A stretch of 64,000 nt of DNA from 20CM-2-55-15 sp964633285 (GCA_964633285.1 CAZWGA010000032.1:1-64000); one strand, 5' to 3'; positions 16,511 to 25,972 are shown, counted from the stretch's first letter. The notes: generated by a model not told the origin, from the letters alone. Program-made: numbers and translations.

Positions 16511-17092
16511 CTATTGGCAGCGGGCAGCGAGCGTGGGTTTCTCTCGATATTTATCGTGGCAGTTCGAACAGGCAGTCGTAACGTCGCCGGCGGCGTCGAG
16601 GATTTTGTCCTGGTCCTTCGATTGAGCGGCCTTGTACGCGGTCATTCCCGCTTCGCGCAATCCCTGAACGAATTTGGCCCAGTCCGGATTCTGCATTGGA
16701 GCCGCGCGTCCATTGGAGCATTTGCGTCCCGGAATCGTGAGCAGATTCGCGGCTTCCACAAGCGCAAGCGACGCATTTTCGACGGCTTGCCATTGTCCGT
16801 AGGTGCTCATGAGCGGATCCGTCGCTGTAGCCGGGTCTCCCGCAGGTTTCACGGTTTTCGGATCCGTTCCCTGCGCGGCAAAAATGACATTCGACGCCGG
16901 ATAGAGAATCCCTTTCATCAACTGAGCCAGAGTCGCTTGAACTCGAGATGAAGCGGCAGGGGCAGCCCCTCGGGCGGGGGCGGGCGTTGCTCCTCGCGCG
17001 GGAGTTTGGGCCGCAAGCTGAAAGCAGATCAGCGTGAGGCATGAACAAAGGAGCAATCCCCCGATTGCCGTTTTGCGGACTTTCATCGACAC
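16511..17092 (-). CDS. secreted cytochrome c with C-terminal heme motif
   Basis: 193 residues. A signal peptide (about 1-28) and a low-complexity Ala/Pro/Arg linker (about 29-49) precede a mostly helical domain. The heme motif CSNCH is at 175-179, close to the C-terminus. This four-helix layout with a terminal CxxCH recalls cytochromes c' and c556. The axial ligand on the far side may be one of the methionines near residues 59 or 94, which is not certain. The ATG at 17092 directly abuts the stop of the DUF6152 gene (17093), so the two form an operon, probably exported together. Confidence 0.85.
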   Translation of the reverse strand: MSMKVRKTAIGGLLLCSCLTLICFQLAAQTPARGATPAPARGAAPAASSRVQATLAQLMKGILYPASNVIFAAQGTDPKTVKPAGDPATATDPLMSTYGQWQAVENASLALVEAANLLTIPGRKCSNGRAAPMQNPDWAKFVQGLREAGMTAYKAAQSKDQDKILDAAGDVTTACSNCHDKYREKPTLAARCQ

Positions 17093-17494
17093 CTACTGCT
17101 GTTGCGCAGCGGCGCCGCCGCCGCTCCGGCCAAAGCTTCGTCCATCGGGCATGACGATTTGAGCGTTGCCGACTCGATTCGAGTCCGCTCTTTTCGCGTG
17201 AATTCCGCTGACCTGCACGGCATCACCAGGCTTCAACGTGTCTTTTCTCCAACCCTGGCGGAACAGCGCATTGGGAGCGCCACCTTCGACCGCATAGACG
17301 ATCGTTTTCCCGGACTCGTCCTTTGTTTCGATGTTGACGTAGATGTGTGGATTCATCCAGTCCACGCTCTTTACTGTGCCGCTGAACTTGACCGGCTTCG
17401 TGTTATCGAATTCCGCCGAGACCGCATGGTGCGCCACGAGAGGTATTGCTCCCAATACTGCGCCGAGGCCAAGACTCAAAATGATTCGTTTCAT
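17093..17494 (-). CDS. DUF6152-like secreted protein
   Basis: 133 residues from the second of two adjacent ATGs (17494), which stands 4 nt after AAGGAGG. The longer upstream frame has no such support. A signal peptide (about 1-22) ends at AHHAVS. The mature domain contains FDNTKPVKFSGTVKSVDWMN and HIYVNIET, then VSGIHAKRADSNR, an OB-fold-like pattern usual for this family. The C-terminus is a Gly/Ala/Gln tail. The family has no assigned function but is repeatedly found next to cytochromes in Acidobacteriota. It is the first gene of a two-gene unit with the cytochrome at 16511 and is divergent from the TonB receptor at 17622. Confidence 0.82.
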   Translation of the reverse strand: MKRIILSLGLGAVLGAIPLVAHHAVSAEFDNTKPVKFSGTVKSVDWMNPHIYVNIETKDESGKTIVYAVEGGAPNALFRQGWRKDTLKPGDAVQVSGIHAKRADSNRVGNAQIVMPDGRSFGRSGGGAAAQQQ

Positions 17495-17621
17495 CATCCC
17501 TCCTTCGGGATCGATAAGTTCACCGCACAATATACAGGCTTCGCGGCAAAACTTACATATCAGATGTCTGCCGTCCATCCGTTTCCGCCTTTCGTTCGTA
17601 GAGTGATTGTTGGGAGGACTT

Positions 17622-19940
17622 ATGCGGGTTCCGGGATCGCCCCTGATCATCCTCATCATCGCGTGCCTTCACTTTGCAGTGGCTTCGCCGGCACAGGTCG
17701 CCTCGGCGCGGAGAATTTCCGGCATCATCGTTGATCCGAAGAGAGGCGTGCTCGCTGGAGTCACTGTGACTGTACACGCCGCGAGCGGGGAAAAAAGGGA
17801 AAAACAGGCCACAACGGATGCCGCCGGCCGATTCAGTCTCGATGTTCCAGCCGAAGATGTCTCTTTGCGTGTCGAAGGGCAATACATCGAATCGCATGTC
17901 GAATCCATCCCGCTAAGCGCTTCCGCGGAAGATTTGCGAATCGTGGTGGACTATCGCATACCGCCGATTCATCAAAGCGTCGTCATTACCGCGTCGGCCC
18001 TGGAGCCTCAGGTCGAGACTCACAGCGAGGAGGTTTACAAGCGCACGCTGTTTTCGCGTGACGATCAGCTTTTGGAATCCTTGAATGCCGGAATCAACGC
18101 CGGACAGCACGAGGGCGGCGGAAAATCGCTCGAAGTGCGGCGTTTCGGATTCAACCTGGATCACGGCGGCGTGAATGGCGGCCTCAAAGTTCTGGTGGAC
18201 GACATTCAGCAGAACCAGGCGACGCAGGGCCACGGCCAGGGTTACCTCGGAGCCCTGAAGGCGCTGACGCCCGAGTTGATCCAGGACGTCAATATCCTTA
18301 ACGGACCGTTCAGCGCCGAATATGGCGATTTTTCGGGGCTGGGCGTTGTGCACATTCGACTCAAAGAGGCGTTGGCCGATCCGATCACGCTGCGCCTGCA
18401 GCGCGGATCGTTTGGAAGCTATCGCACGTTCTTCGGCTACAGCCCTTCGCTGGAGAAAGCCGATGCCTTTATCGCCTACGAAGGCTCGCGCACCGATGGG
18501 CCGTTTCAGAATCCTCTTCGATACAAGAGGGACAATGTCACTGCAAATTACACATGGAGTCCAAACGAACGCGAAGCCGTGGGCTTCAAAGTGAATTTTG
18601 GACGGAATGATTTTTTCTCATCGGGCCAGATTCCCCTGGACCTTGTCGCGGAAGGATCGCTGCCCCGATTCGGATACGTCGATCCGAACGACGGCGGGCG
18701 CGTGCGCCTGGGCACGACCGGTGTTTACTACCGCAAGACGCTTGGGTCGGGAGACAGTTTCAAAGCCGACGGATTCCTGAGCCGTTCATTGTTCGATCTC
18801 TATTCCAATTTCACTTTGTTCCTCAACGACCGCGTTCACGGCGACGGCATTCAACAACATGATTCCCGTTATCAGGAGGGTTTCAACACGCAGTATCTGC
18901 ATCCGTGGCGGCTTCTGGGAAACCTTTCGCTTCTCACAGCGGGCGCAAACTTCCACGAGAATCAAATCAATGTCGGCCTCTATCCGCAGGAAAATCGCGC
19001 GCCGCTCGATGTTTCGACGCGCGCTTTTGCTCATGTGACCAATGTTGCCGGCTATGCGCAGCAGGCCACAGACTTCCTGGGCGGGAGGGTTCATGTGGAA
19101 GCCGGACTTCGCTGGGATCACTTCCGGTTTTCCGTCAATGACCGCTTGAATTCCAGTCAGTCGGGAGTTGAAGGCGCAGCGCGGCTCCAGCCGAAGTTCG
19201 GCGCGGCCTATCGAGTTTCAAGGACGGTGCCCCTGACGTTGAGCTTCAACTATGGCCGCGGCATCAATACTCAGGATGCGCGTGGAATTATCAGCCGTCC
19301 GGAATCTCCACGGATTGCGGCGACGGATTTCTATCAGACAGGTCTGGCGTATCAGGCGGGCCGCGTGTCGCTGTCGTCGGACATGTTCCTGATCGATCGG
19401 ACGAACGAACAGGTCTACAACGCCGACGACGGAACACTTGAGCTGAAGGGGCCGAGCCGGTCCTACGGCTATGAAGGTAAGACGTTAATTCGCTTGACGC
19501 GCTTCGTTTCTATCAATGCGGGACTCACGCAGGTCACGAATGCGTTTTATCGCGGCGTCTCGCCGCGTGTTTATGTGGACAGCGCTCCGCACACGGTAGC
19601 CAACGGCGGATTGACACTCTCGGGATGGCGCCGCGTTTACGCGTCGTTGCGTTATCGCCACGTCGGCAACTATCGTCTCGATGGTGAAGACGCCGCGATC
19701 CGGGCTTCAGGCCTCGATGTTCTCGATCTGGCGGTGACAAAGAGTATCCGTCCGTGGTGGGATTTGCATCTCGATATCGACAACCTCGGCAACAAGTCGT
19801 ACTACGAAACCCAGAATTACTTTGAATCGCGAGTTCGTCCTGACGCTCCGGGTCTGCAGCGCGTCCATGGAACTCCCGGCTATCCCATCGGTGTGACCGT
19901 CGGATTCACATTCCGTCTCGGCGAGAAGAACAGTCGATAG
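17622..19940 (+). CDS. TonB-dependent receptor with carboxypeptidase-like N-terminal domain
   Basis: 772 residues from the ATG at 17622, preceded by GGGAGGAC at good spacing. A signal peptide leads to a carboxypeptidase-regulatory beta-sandwich (ISGIIVDPKRGVLAGVTVTV; about 35-110). A plug domain follows (about 120-250; LDHGGVNGGLKVLVDDIQQ, FSAEYGDFSGLGVVHI), and then a 22-strand-type barrel ending in VGFTFRLGEKN. It should import a scarce ligand across the outer membrane with TonB energy. Its closeness to the two-component system, PepSY protein and cytochrome suggests a metal complex, but the ligand is not encoded in anything visible. It is shorter than the two Oar-like receptors in the window and of a different subfamily. 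Confidence 0.9.
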   Translation: MRVPGSPLIILIIACLHFAVASPAQVASARRISGIIVDPKRGVLAGVTVTVHAASGEKREKQATTDAAGRFSLDVPAEDVSLRVEGQYIESHVESIPLSASAEDLRIVVDYRIPPIHQSVVITASALEPQVETHSEEVYKRTLFSRDDQLLESLNAGINAGQHEGGGKSLEVRRFGFNLDHGGVNGGLKVLVDDIQQNQATQGHGQGYLGALKALTPELIQDVNILNGPFSAEYGDFSGLGVVHIRLKEALADPITLRLQRGSFGSYRTFFGYSPSLEKADAFIAYEGSRTDGPFQNPLRYKRDNVTANYTWSPNEREAVGFKVNFGRNDFFSSGQIPLDLVAEGSLPRFGYVDPNDGGRVRLGTTGVYYRKTLGSGDSFKADGFLSRSLFDLYSNFTLFLNDRVHGDGIQQHDSRYQEGFNTQYLHPWRLLGNLSLLTAGANFHENQINVGLYPQENRAPLDVSTRAFAHVTNVAGYAQQATDFLGGRVHVEAGLRWDHFRFSVNDRLNSSQSGVEGAARLQPKFGAAYRVSRTVPLTLSFNYGRGINTQDARGIISRPESPRIAATDFYQTGLAYQAGRVSLSSDMFLIDRTNEQVYNADDGTLELKGPSRSYGYEGKTLIRLTRFVSINAGLTQVTNAFYRGVSPRVYVDSAPHTVANGGLTLSGWRRVYASLRYRHVGNYRLDGEDAAIRASGLDVLDLAVTKSIRPWWDLHLDIDNLGNKSYYETQNYFESRVRPDAPGLQRVHGTPGYPIGVTVGFTFRLGEKNSR

Positions 19941-20144
19941 GATTCCGGCAAAGCGAAAAGAGCATTGTCCTGGCCCTTGAATCCTTTCTGTGCCTTTTGT
20001 AGTTGTTCCCGTGTCGTCATCCCACCTGTGGTGTGCATCGATCCAATTGTGACAAAAAGTTCAGAAACTCTTCAGAACGGCATGGCAATGACCACGGCTA
20101 CTATTTCTTCCCTGAATCGCGAGTCATTTTTTGGAAGAGAGGGC

Positions 20145-23100
20145 ATGGTGTTGGCAGGATTGAAACTCGGAATCTGGAATGCGTTTCGTGGCAAGGTTTA
20201 CAGGAGTTTCCTGAGGGCCGCGATAGGTTTCACACTTTGCGGGTGCTGTTGGGCGGCAGTTGGCGGAAGTATCTCGGGGACGATGAAGGATTCGACCGGC
20301 GGCGTGATTCCCGGGGTGATGCTTACCGCCACGAACACGGCATTGGGCACAAGCTTCAAAGCCACGACGGATGCCCGCGGTCACTATTCGTTTCCGAGTC
20401 TGCCTGTCGGCCGGTACGACCTCGCGATCGAGTGCAATGGCTTTCAGACCCAAAAGAAAACCAATCTCGTAGTCGATTCGGACAGCGCCCTGGAATTGAA
20501 TACGACGATGGAACTTGCCGGTGTGACCACAGAAGTCTCGGTTTCGACGGCTGAAGAATTCTCTCAGGTCCACGTTGAAACGGTCGCTACGCAATTGGGT
20601 GAAGTCGTTTCGGATAAAAAAATGACCACGCTTTCACTGAACGGCCGCAGCTATACGGACCTGTTGCCAATCCAGCCCGGCGTCACGCCGATTACGACCA
20701 TGAAGCCCAACTCCGTGATCATGGCGGGTGTCACCGGACCGATCGCGCCGTCGGGCGAGTTGAATGCGGGAAACGTGTCGATCAGCGGCCAGCGGGAATC
20801 AGCAAATGGATTCATGGTTAACGGGAGCGATGTTCAGGAGCATATGAACGGGGGTACCGGAGTCGTCCCCAATTTGGATTCGATCTCGGAGTTTCGCGTC
20901 CTGACCAACAACTTCGATCCGGAATATGGAAACTACAACGGTGGAATGATCAACGTCGTTACGAAATCCGGCAGCGATGCGATTCATGGAAATGCATTCC
21001 ATTTTTTGCGCAACACGGCTCTGGACGCTCGAAACTTCTTTGCGCCCGAACGCGGAGACTTTAAACAGAATCAGTACGGAGGCACAATCGGCGGCCCCAT
21101 CCGGAAACAGAAAATATTTTTCTTCGGTGATTATCAAGGTACGCGGACAACCGAGGGTGTGGATACGGGGCTCATCACCGTGCCGACTGCGGGCCAGCGC
21201 ACAGGCAACCTTTCCGATATCGGAAGCGATTTGGCCGGATCGGTCAACGGCAGTTACTGGGCCAACCTTCTTTCCCAGAAACTTGGATATGCCGTCAGGC
21301 CGGGTGAACGCTACTACACGCCGGCATGCGTCAATACCTCGGAATGCGTATTCCCCGGCGCGATCGTACCGCAGCGCGCCTGGTCTAATCCGGCCCAGCG
21401 CCTGCTTCAATACATTCCCGTCCCAAATTCCGGTGACGGGTTGTATTCGACCTCTGCGTTTGCCCACACGGTGCGCGATGACAAAGCCTCGGGAAGGATC
21501 GATGCCAATACGCGCTGGGGTTTTTGGTCCGCCTATTACTTTCTCGACGATTATCGTCACAGCGATCCCTACCCCGGTCAGCAAGGTGGCGCGAGTGTGC
21601 CCGGTTTCGATGCGTTGACGACAGGCCGCGCACAACTCATCGCCCTGAGCGATACGAAGGCATTTGGCTCAAACACCATTAACGAATTTCACTTCAGCAT
21701 CACGCGCAACGCGAACGACGTCGGCAGGCCGCATGGCGGTACCAATGTCAAGATCTCGGAGCAGGGATTCGTGACGGGACCGGGCACGCCGGGAATTGTT
21801 GTGCAGGCTCCGCAGTTTGAAGGTGTCGAGAATGTTGTGTTCAACACATTCGTCATGGGAGTCACAATCACAGGTGTTGATCAGAGAAACAATACCTATC
21901 ACTGGAGCGATAACGTCTCCAGGGTATTCGGACTCCATACGATAAAGGTCGGAGGCCAGTTTCACTACGATCAAGTGAACATGCATCCGAACGCAACGTT
22001 TAACGGGTCGTTCATATTCAGCGGCACGGAAACAGGCTCGGATTTCGCAGACTTCTTATTGGGCATTCCGAGCAGTTATATCCAAACGTCCGGCGGCGGC
22101 TTTTATCTGCGCAATAAGTATGCGGGAACGTATTTTCAGGACAGTTGGAAAGCCAGACCCAACCTCGCCGTCAATTATGGTTTGAGATGGGATCTCATCA
22201 CGCCGTGGTACGAGAAATACAATCAGCTCCAGACCGTCATTCAAGGGCAGAAATCCGTTGTGTATCCTGGAGCGCCGCTTGGTTTTGTATTCCCAGGTGA
22301 TCCCGGCGTCTCACGCGGAATTTCGCCGGCTCGCAATCACAATTTAGCTCCGCGAATCGGTTTCGCATATTCGCCGAACTTTAATGCCGGCCTGTTGCGA
22401 ACGATTTTCGGCGAAGGTGGGAAAAGCAGCATCCGTGCCAGCTTCGGAATTTTTTACACGGCATTCCAGGGCCTGTCGGCCGGGATCATGTATGGAGTGC
22501 CTCCGTACGGATACAACTATCTGAGCCCCGCGCCTCCATTATTTGATAAACCGTTCGTTACCGCGGCGGACGGCGCCGACAATGGACAGCGCTATCCGCT
22601 TCCACGGCCGCCTCTCGATGCATCGCCTGAAAAGCCCTACAGCAATATTAATTGGGCGAACTTTATTCCAATCAATGCCGATCCGTTTTTCTCTAACGAC
22701 AATCGCGTACCGTACGCCGAAAACTACATGCTTTCGATCCAGCGTGAGTTGGCGCGGAATACGCTGTTGACGCTGAGTTATGTCGGCAATCAGGCGCATC
22801 ACCTGCTCGTCATGCAGCAGGCGAATCCCGGCAATCCTTCGCTCTGTCTGGGCCTGAGCGATCCCAGCCAGCTTGCGCCCGGTAGTCCGCAGTGCGGCCC
22901 TTTCGCGGAAAACGGCGTTTTCGTTCGAAAGAACGGTTCGGTGATCAACGGAACACGTGGACCGCTGGGTCCGAACTTCGGAACGATGACGGCGCAAAAG
23001 ACGATTGCCAATTCCAATTACAACGCGCTTGAGGCGAATGTCCGCTACACCGGTCCACGCGCAGAATTCCTGATGGGTTACACCTACAGCAAGTCCATTG

Positions 23101-23726
23101 ATCAGGGATCGAACATGGGCGAGCAGATCAATCCATTCGATCCCGGCCGCAGCCGTGCGATTTCGTCCTGGGACATGAAACACAATTTCGTTGCGAGCTA
23201 CAGCTATTCGCTTCCGTTGGATGTGTTCTGGCGGCCGAATCGCCTGACGCAAGGTTGGACGATCTCCGGGATTACGCGATTCAGCACAGGATTCCCGGTG
23301 ACGTTGTACAACAACACCGATACGTCGTTGCTGGGTACGTTCGGCAATGGTGTCAACAACGACTTGTTGGATACGCCTGCTTTTACCACCGGTCCGCTTC
23401 AAATTCATACCAACCCCCGCGACGGCAAGCCGGCTTTTAATGCCGATCTGTTCGATCTTCCTGCCCTGGGCACGCTGGGTACGGCATCCCGCCGTTTCTT
23501 TTACGGTCCGGGAATTGAAAACTTCGACATGACGCTCACGAAGAGCCTTCGTTTGACCGACACGAAGTCGATGCAATTCCGATTCGAGGCTTTCAACGTT
23601 TTCAATCACGCCCAGTTCTACGGCCCCGCATCGGTGGAAGGCAATATCACGAGCGCAGCTTTCGGACAGGTTGTGAGCGCGGCTTCACCTCGGCTCATTC
23701 AAATCGCGACGAAGTTCCTCTTTTGA
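20145..23726 (+). CDS. Oar-like TonB-dependent receptor, large
   Basis: 1193 residues from the ATG at 20145, which has GAGAGG 3-8 nt upstream. ATG 20082 is an alternative that would give a longer signal region. After the export signal (FLRAAIGFTLCGCCWAAVGG), a carboxypeptidase-regulatory domain (about 40-125) contains GTMKDSTGGVIPGVMLTATN. Next come a plug region (SLNGRSYTDLLPIQPGV; SISEFRVLTNNFDPEYG; GGMINVVTKSGSDAIHGN) and a long barrel. The C-terminus ends in LIQIATKFLF with the terminal aromatic residue of outer-membrane proteins. Such receptors are abundant in Acidobacteriota and are linked to uptake of large organic ligands or to protein export in Myxococcus. Specificity unknown. Confidence 0.9.
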   Translation: MVLAGLKLGIWNAFRGKVYRSFLRAAIGFTLCGCCWAAVGGSISGTMKDSTGGVIPGVMLTATNTALGTSFKATTDARGHYSFPSLPVGRYDLAIECNGFQTQKKTNLVVDSDSALELNTTMELAGVTTEVSVSTAEEFSQVHVETVATQLGEVVSDKKMTTLSLNGRSYTDLLPIQPGVTPITTMKPNSVIMAGVTGPIAPSGELNAGNVSISGQRESANGFMVNGSDVQEHMNGGTGVVPNLDSISEFRVLTNNFDPEYGNYNGGMINVVTKSGSDAIHGNAFHFLRNTALDARNFFAPERGDFKQNQYGGTIGGPIRKQKIFFFGDYQGTRTTEGVDTGLITVPTAGQRTGNLSDIGSDLAGSVNGSYWANLLSQKLGYAVRPGERYYTPACVNTSECVFPGAIVPQRAWSNPAQRLLQYIPVPNSGDGLYSTSAFAHTVRDDKASGRIDANTRWGFWSAYYFLDDYRHSDPYPGQQGGASVPGFDALTTGRAQLIALSDTKAFGSNTINEFHFSITRNANDVGRPHGGTNVKISEQGFVTGPGTPGIVVQAPQFEGVENVVFNTFVMGVTITGVDQRNNTYHWSDNVSRVFGLHTIKVGGQFHYDQVNMHPNATFNGSFIFSGTETGSDFADFLLGIPSSYIQTSGGGFYLRNKYAGTYFQDSWKARPNLAVNYGLRWDLITPWYEKYNQLQTVIQGQKSVVYPGAPLGFVFPGDPGVSRGISPARNHNLAPRIGFAYSPNFNAGLLRTIFGEGGKSSIRASFGIFYTAFQGLSAGIMYGVPPYGYNYLSPAPPLFDKPFVTAADGADNGQRYPLPRPPLDASPEKPYSNINWANFIPINADPFFSNDNRVPYAENYMLSIQRELARNTLLTLSYVGNQAHHLLVMQQANPGNPSLCLGLSDPSQLAPGSPQCGPFAENGVFVRKNGSVINGTRGPLGPNFGTMTAQKTIANSNYNALEANVRYTGPRAEFLMGYTYSKSIDQGSNMGEQINPFDPGRSRAISSWDMKHNFVASYSYSLPLDVFWRPNRLTQGWTISGITRFSTGFPVTLYNNTDTSLLGTFGNGVNNDLLDTPAFTTGPLQIHTNPRDGKPAFNADLFDLPALGTLGTASRRFFYGPGIENFDMTLTKSLRLTDTKSMQFRFEAFNVFNHAQFYGPASVEGNITSAAFGQVVSAASPRLIQIATKFLF

Positions 23727-23779
23727 GATTAGCCGCCGCAAAACCGATCGTTGGCGGCATTCAACGCTGCGGTCGATGT

Positions 23780-23785
23780 TAGACT
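23780..23785 (+). promoter_or_regulatory. -10-like hexamer TAGACT before aldo/keto reductase
   Basis: TAGACT ends 9 nt before the ATG at 23795 and the intervening CTGTGGCCT has no Shine-Dalgarno sequence. It is a short-leader promoter candidate. Confidence 0.3.
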
Positions 23786-23794
23786 CTGTGGCCT

Positions 23795-24778
23795 ATGGAT
23801 TACGTGAATCTGGGACCGACGGGACTGAAGGTATCGCGGCTGTGCCTCGGCGCGATGACCTATGGCTCAAAGCAATGGAGGCCGTGGATTCTCGAGGAAG
23901 AAGAAGCGCGGCCGTTCATCCGCAAGGCGCTGGAGCTCGGCATTAATTATTTCGATACCGCCGACATGTATTCGGTGGGCAAGAGTGAAGAAATTCTGGG
24001 CCGCGCGTTGAAGGATTTCGGAGCAGGGCGCGATCGGGTCATTGTTGCGACCAAGGTGTATAACCCGATGTCCGATGATCCGAACGATCGCGGTCTTTCG
24101 CGCAAGCACATCATGCACTCGATCGACAACAGCCTGCGGCGGCTGGGTACCGACTACGTCGATCTGTATCAGATCCACCGCTTCGATGCCTCGACTCCGA
24201 TCGAAGAGACGCTGCGCGCTCTCGACGACATCGTGCGCGCGGGAAAGGCGCTTTACATCGGCGCCTCGGCAATGTACGGCTGGCAGTTCATGAAGATGCT
24301 GGCGGCGTCGGATCGGCTGGGCCTGGCGCGATTCTCGACCATGCAGAATTACTACAACGTGATCTATCGCGAGGAAGAGCGCGAGATGCTGCCGCTGTGC
24401 CGCGCCGAGAATATCGCGGTGACTCCGTTCAGTCCGCTCGCCCGAGGTTTCGTCGTTGGTAATCGCCGCAAGGAAGACTATGGCGAAACCGTCCGCGCCA
24501 AGACGGATGAGTTTTCGCGGCGGCAATATTACAGGCCGGAGGATTTTGCGATCGTCGATCGGATCACGGAGGTCGCAAAAAAGCGCGATCTCAACAACGC
24601 GCAGGTTGCGCTCGCATGGGTTCTCCATCAACCTGGTATTACCGCTCCGATTATCGGTGCGAGCAAACAGGGCCATCTCGAAGACGCCATGAAAGCCCTG
24701 ACTGTGAAACTCGATGCCGCCGAGTTGAAATATCTTTCGGAACTCTATAAACCCCGAAGCGTTCTCGCCAACATGTGA
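23795..24778 (+). CDS. aldo/keto reductase
   Basis: 327 residues, the usual length of the AKR (beta/alpha)8 barrel. The catalytic tetrad is visible: Asp and Tyr in NYFDTADMYSVGKSEE, Lys in VIVATKVY, and His in LYQIHRFD. The C-terminal NADPH-binding loop is PIIGASKQGHLEDAMKAL. It resembles YghZ/Tas-like or AKR11-type enzymes that reduce a broad set of aldehydes and ketones in the cytoplasm. The gene stands alone, between a TonB receptor and the TIR protein, so its substrate cannot be inferred. Confidence 0.92.
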   Translation: MDYVNLGPTGLKVSRLCLGAMTYGSKQWRPWILEEEEARPFIRKALELGINYFDTADMYSVGKSEEILGRALKDFGAGRDRVIVATKVYNPMSDDPNDRGLSRKHIMHSIDNSLRRLGTDYVDLYQIHRFDASTPIEETLRALDDIVRAGKALYIGASAMYGWQFMKMLAASDRLGLARFSTMQNYYNVIYREEEREMLPLCRAENIAVTPFSPLARGFVVGNRRKEDYGETVRAKTDEFSRRQYYRPEDFAIVDRITEVAKKRDLNNAQVALAWVLHQPGITAPIIGASKQGHLEDAMKALTVKLDAAELKYLSELYKPRSVLANM

Positions 24779-24857
24779 GCCATGGAAAGTGCGCGAACGC
24801 CTGTTCTGTTCCCAAGGACATCCTGTCGGACCCAGAATGATTCAGCCGCACCAGTGC

Positions 24858-24863
24858 TAAACT
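24858..24863 (+). promoter_or_regulatory. -10-like hexamer TAAACT before TIR gene
   Basis: TAAACT ends 6 nt before the GTG start at 24870 with no Shine-Dalgarno sequence. It is consistent with a leaderless transcript beginning at or near the GTG. Confidence 0.35.
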
Positions 24864-24869
24864 AATGCC

Positions 24870-25337
24870 GTGGCATACAACGTTTTCATTTCCTATAGTG
24901 CTTACGCCGACCAGGTTCTCGCATTGCGCTTGCAGACTCTGGCCGCTGTGTACGGGTTCCAGGCGTACGTTCCACCGGCACAAACGCGTCAGTCCGAAAA
25001 GCTGCTACGAAACGACGTCCACCAACAGATTGCGGCTGCCGATTTGTTCCTCGCTGTCGTCACCCAACAGCCATCTACAGCGGCGATAGCGGAAGTTGAA
25101 CATGCCCGCGGCCTGAAGAGGTTGATCATTCCGATAGTCGGGCCGGTTGTGGATCGCCAGTTCCTTCAGTCATTTCCCCAGGCGTTCTATATTGATCCGT
25201 CCAATCCAGGAAAAGTAGAAACGGAAATTGTGAACTTCCTCCAGAAGTCCCACACCGACAAGGAAAATCGAAATCTATTTCTGGCCCTGACTGCTGTTGC
25301 CGTCGGACTGCTCCTGCTTTCGACGAATTCAAAGTAG
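24870..25337 (+). CDS. TIR-domain protein with C-terminal membrane helix
   Basis: 155 residues from a GTG at 24870. Residues about 3-115 read as a bacterial TIR (TIR_2-like) domain: NVFISYSAYADQVLALRLQT, then the box AADLFLAVVTQQ, then AEVEHARGLKRLIIPIVG. E75 or E77 is the candidate NADase glutamate. A hydrophobic segment at about 136-151 (LFLALTAVAVGLLLL) would anchor it in the membrane with the TIR domain outside or inside, and the topology is not certain. Bacterial TIRs often hydrolyse or cyclise NAD+ in antiviral defence. A PIN-type nuclease gene follows after 21 bp on the same strand. TIR assignment is by motif, and the catalytic role is inferred. Confidence 0.7.
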   Translation: MAYNVFISYSAYADQVLALRLQTLAAVYGFQAYVPPAQTRQSEKLLRNDVHQQIAAADLFLAVVTQQPSTAAIAEVEHARGLKRLIIPIVGPVVDRQFLQSFPQAFYIDPSNPGKVETEIVNFLQKSHTDKENRNLFLALTAVAVGLLLLSTNSK

Positions 25338-25358
25338 TCCATCCACCGATCGTACAGA

Positions 25359-25883
25359 ATGCAAAGACCGACCGCGACCATCGACACCTCATGCCTGATT
25401 GCACTGATTCACCTTGGTCTCGTCGAAAAGCTATCCATGCTGTTCGAAACTGTGTACGTACCCAAAGCGGTCCGGCAGGAGCTGTCCCGGCGCGGCAATC
25501 AACGCCGGCAAGTCGGCGCTGCGCTCCGTCGATTAGCCCTGCTGCAGCGATGTGAGGTGGCGGACGATACGAGATTGGAATTGTTGCTGGCACAGAGACG
25601 TGGCTCACGTAGGCCCAAAAAGGGCTGGGGTGAGGCCGAAGTAGTTGTTCAGGCGACCGAAGTGGACGCGCAAACTGTTATCGTTGATGATCCGCTCGGC
25701 CGCGCGTGGGCCGAACGGCATCGCCTGACACCTCACGGCGTGCTCTGGATTCTCGGCGAACTTCGGCGGCGTGGCTTCATCGAATTACGGCCGCACATCC
25801 GGAAACTCAAGTCACTGAAATACCGAATGCCGGACGACGCCGTCCGCGAACTCCTGCTTGAGTTCCAGGAAGAGCCGGAGTAA
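25359..25883 (+). CDS. PIN-like (DUF3368-type) nuclease
   Basis: 174 residues. Acidic residues typical of PIN nucleases stand in order: D9 in ATIDTSCLIAL, E41 in VRQELSRR, E92/E94 in WGEAEVVVQA, and D110/D111 in VIVDDPLGRAWA. The PIN fold spans about residues 1-145, followed by a basic and then acidic tail. PIN proteins are usually RNases and often the toxin half of toxin-antitoxin pairs. No small antitoxin precedes it; instead the TIR membrane protein does, 21 bp upstream. That pairing is unusual. Metal-dependent RNase activity is inferred from the acidic residues. Confidence 0.75.
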   Translation: MQRPTATIDTSCLIALIHLGLVEKLSMLFETVYVPKAVRQELSRRGNQRRQVGAALRRLALLQRCEVADDTRLELLLAQRRGSRRPKKGWGEAEVVVQATEVDAQTVIVDDPLGRAWAERHRLTPHGVLWILGELRRRGFIELRPHIRKLKSLKYRMPDDAVRELLLEFQEEPE

Positions 25884-25972
25884 AAACCTCGCAATGTTGC
25901 AGAACGTGACGGAGGTCGAGCGCATTTTCCTCAGCATTAAAGTAAACTGCCGCTGAAACATGAGGACTGGTG

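Noticed and set aside
17495..17659. N-terminal extension of the DUF6152 gene with several cysteines
   Set aside because: AAGGAGG stands directly before the ATG pair at 17497/17494, and the signal peptide starts there.
22539..23609. 356-codon antisense frame within the Oar-like receptor, and a similar one at 45407-46588
   Set aside because: Both mirror the receptor reading frame with no ribosome binding site or domain.
24870..25337. Alternative reading of the TIR gene as a nucleoside deoxyribosyltransferase-like protein
   Set aside because: The FISYS start and AEVEHA box fit TIR_2 better, though this remains the main alternative.
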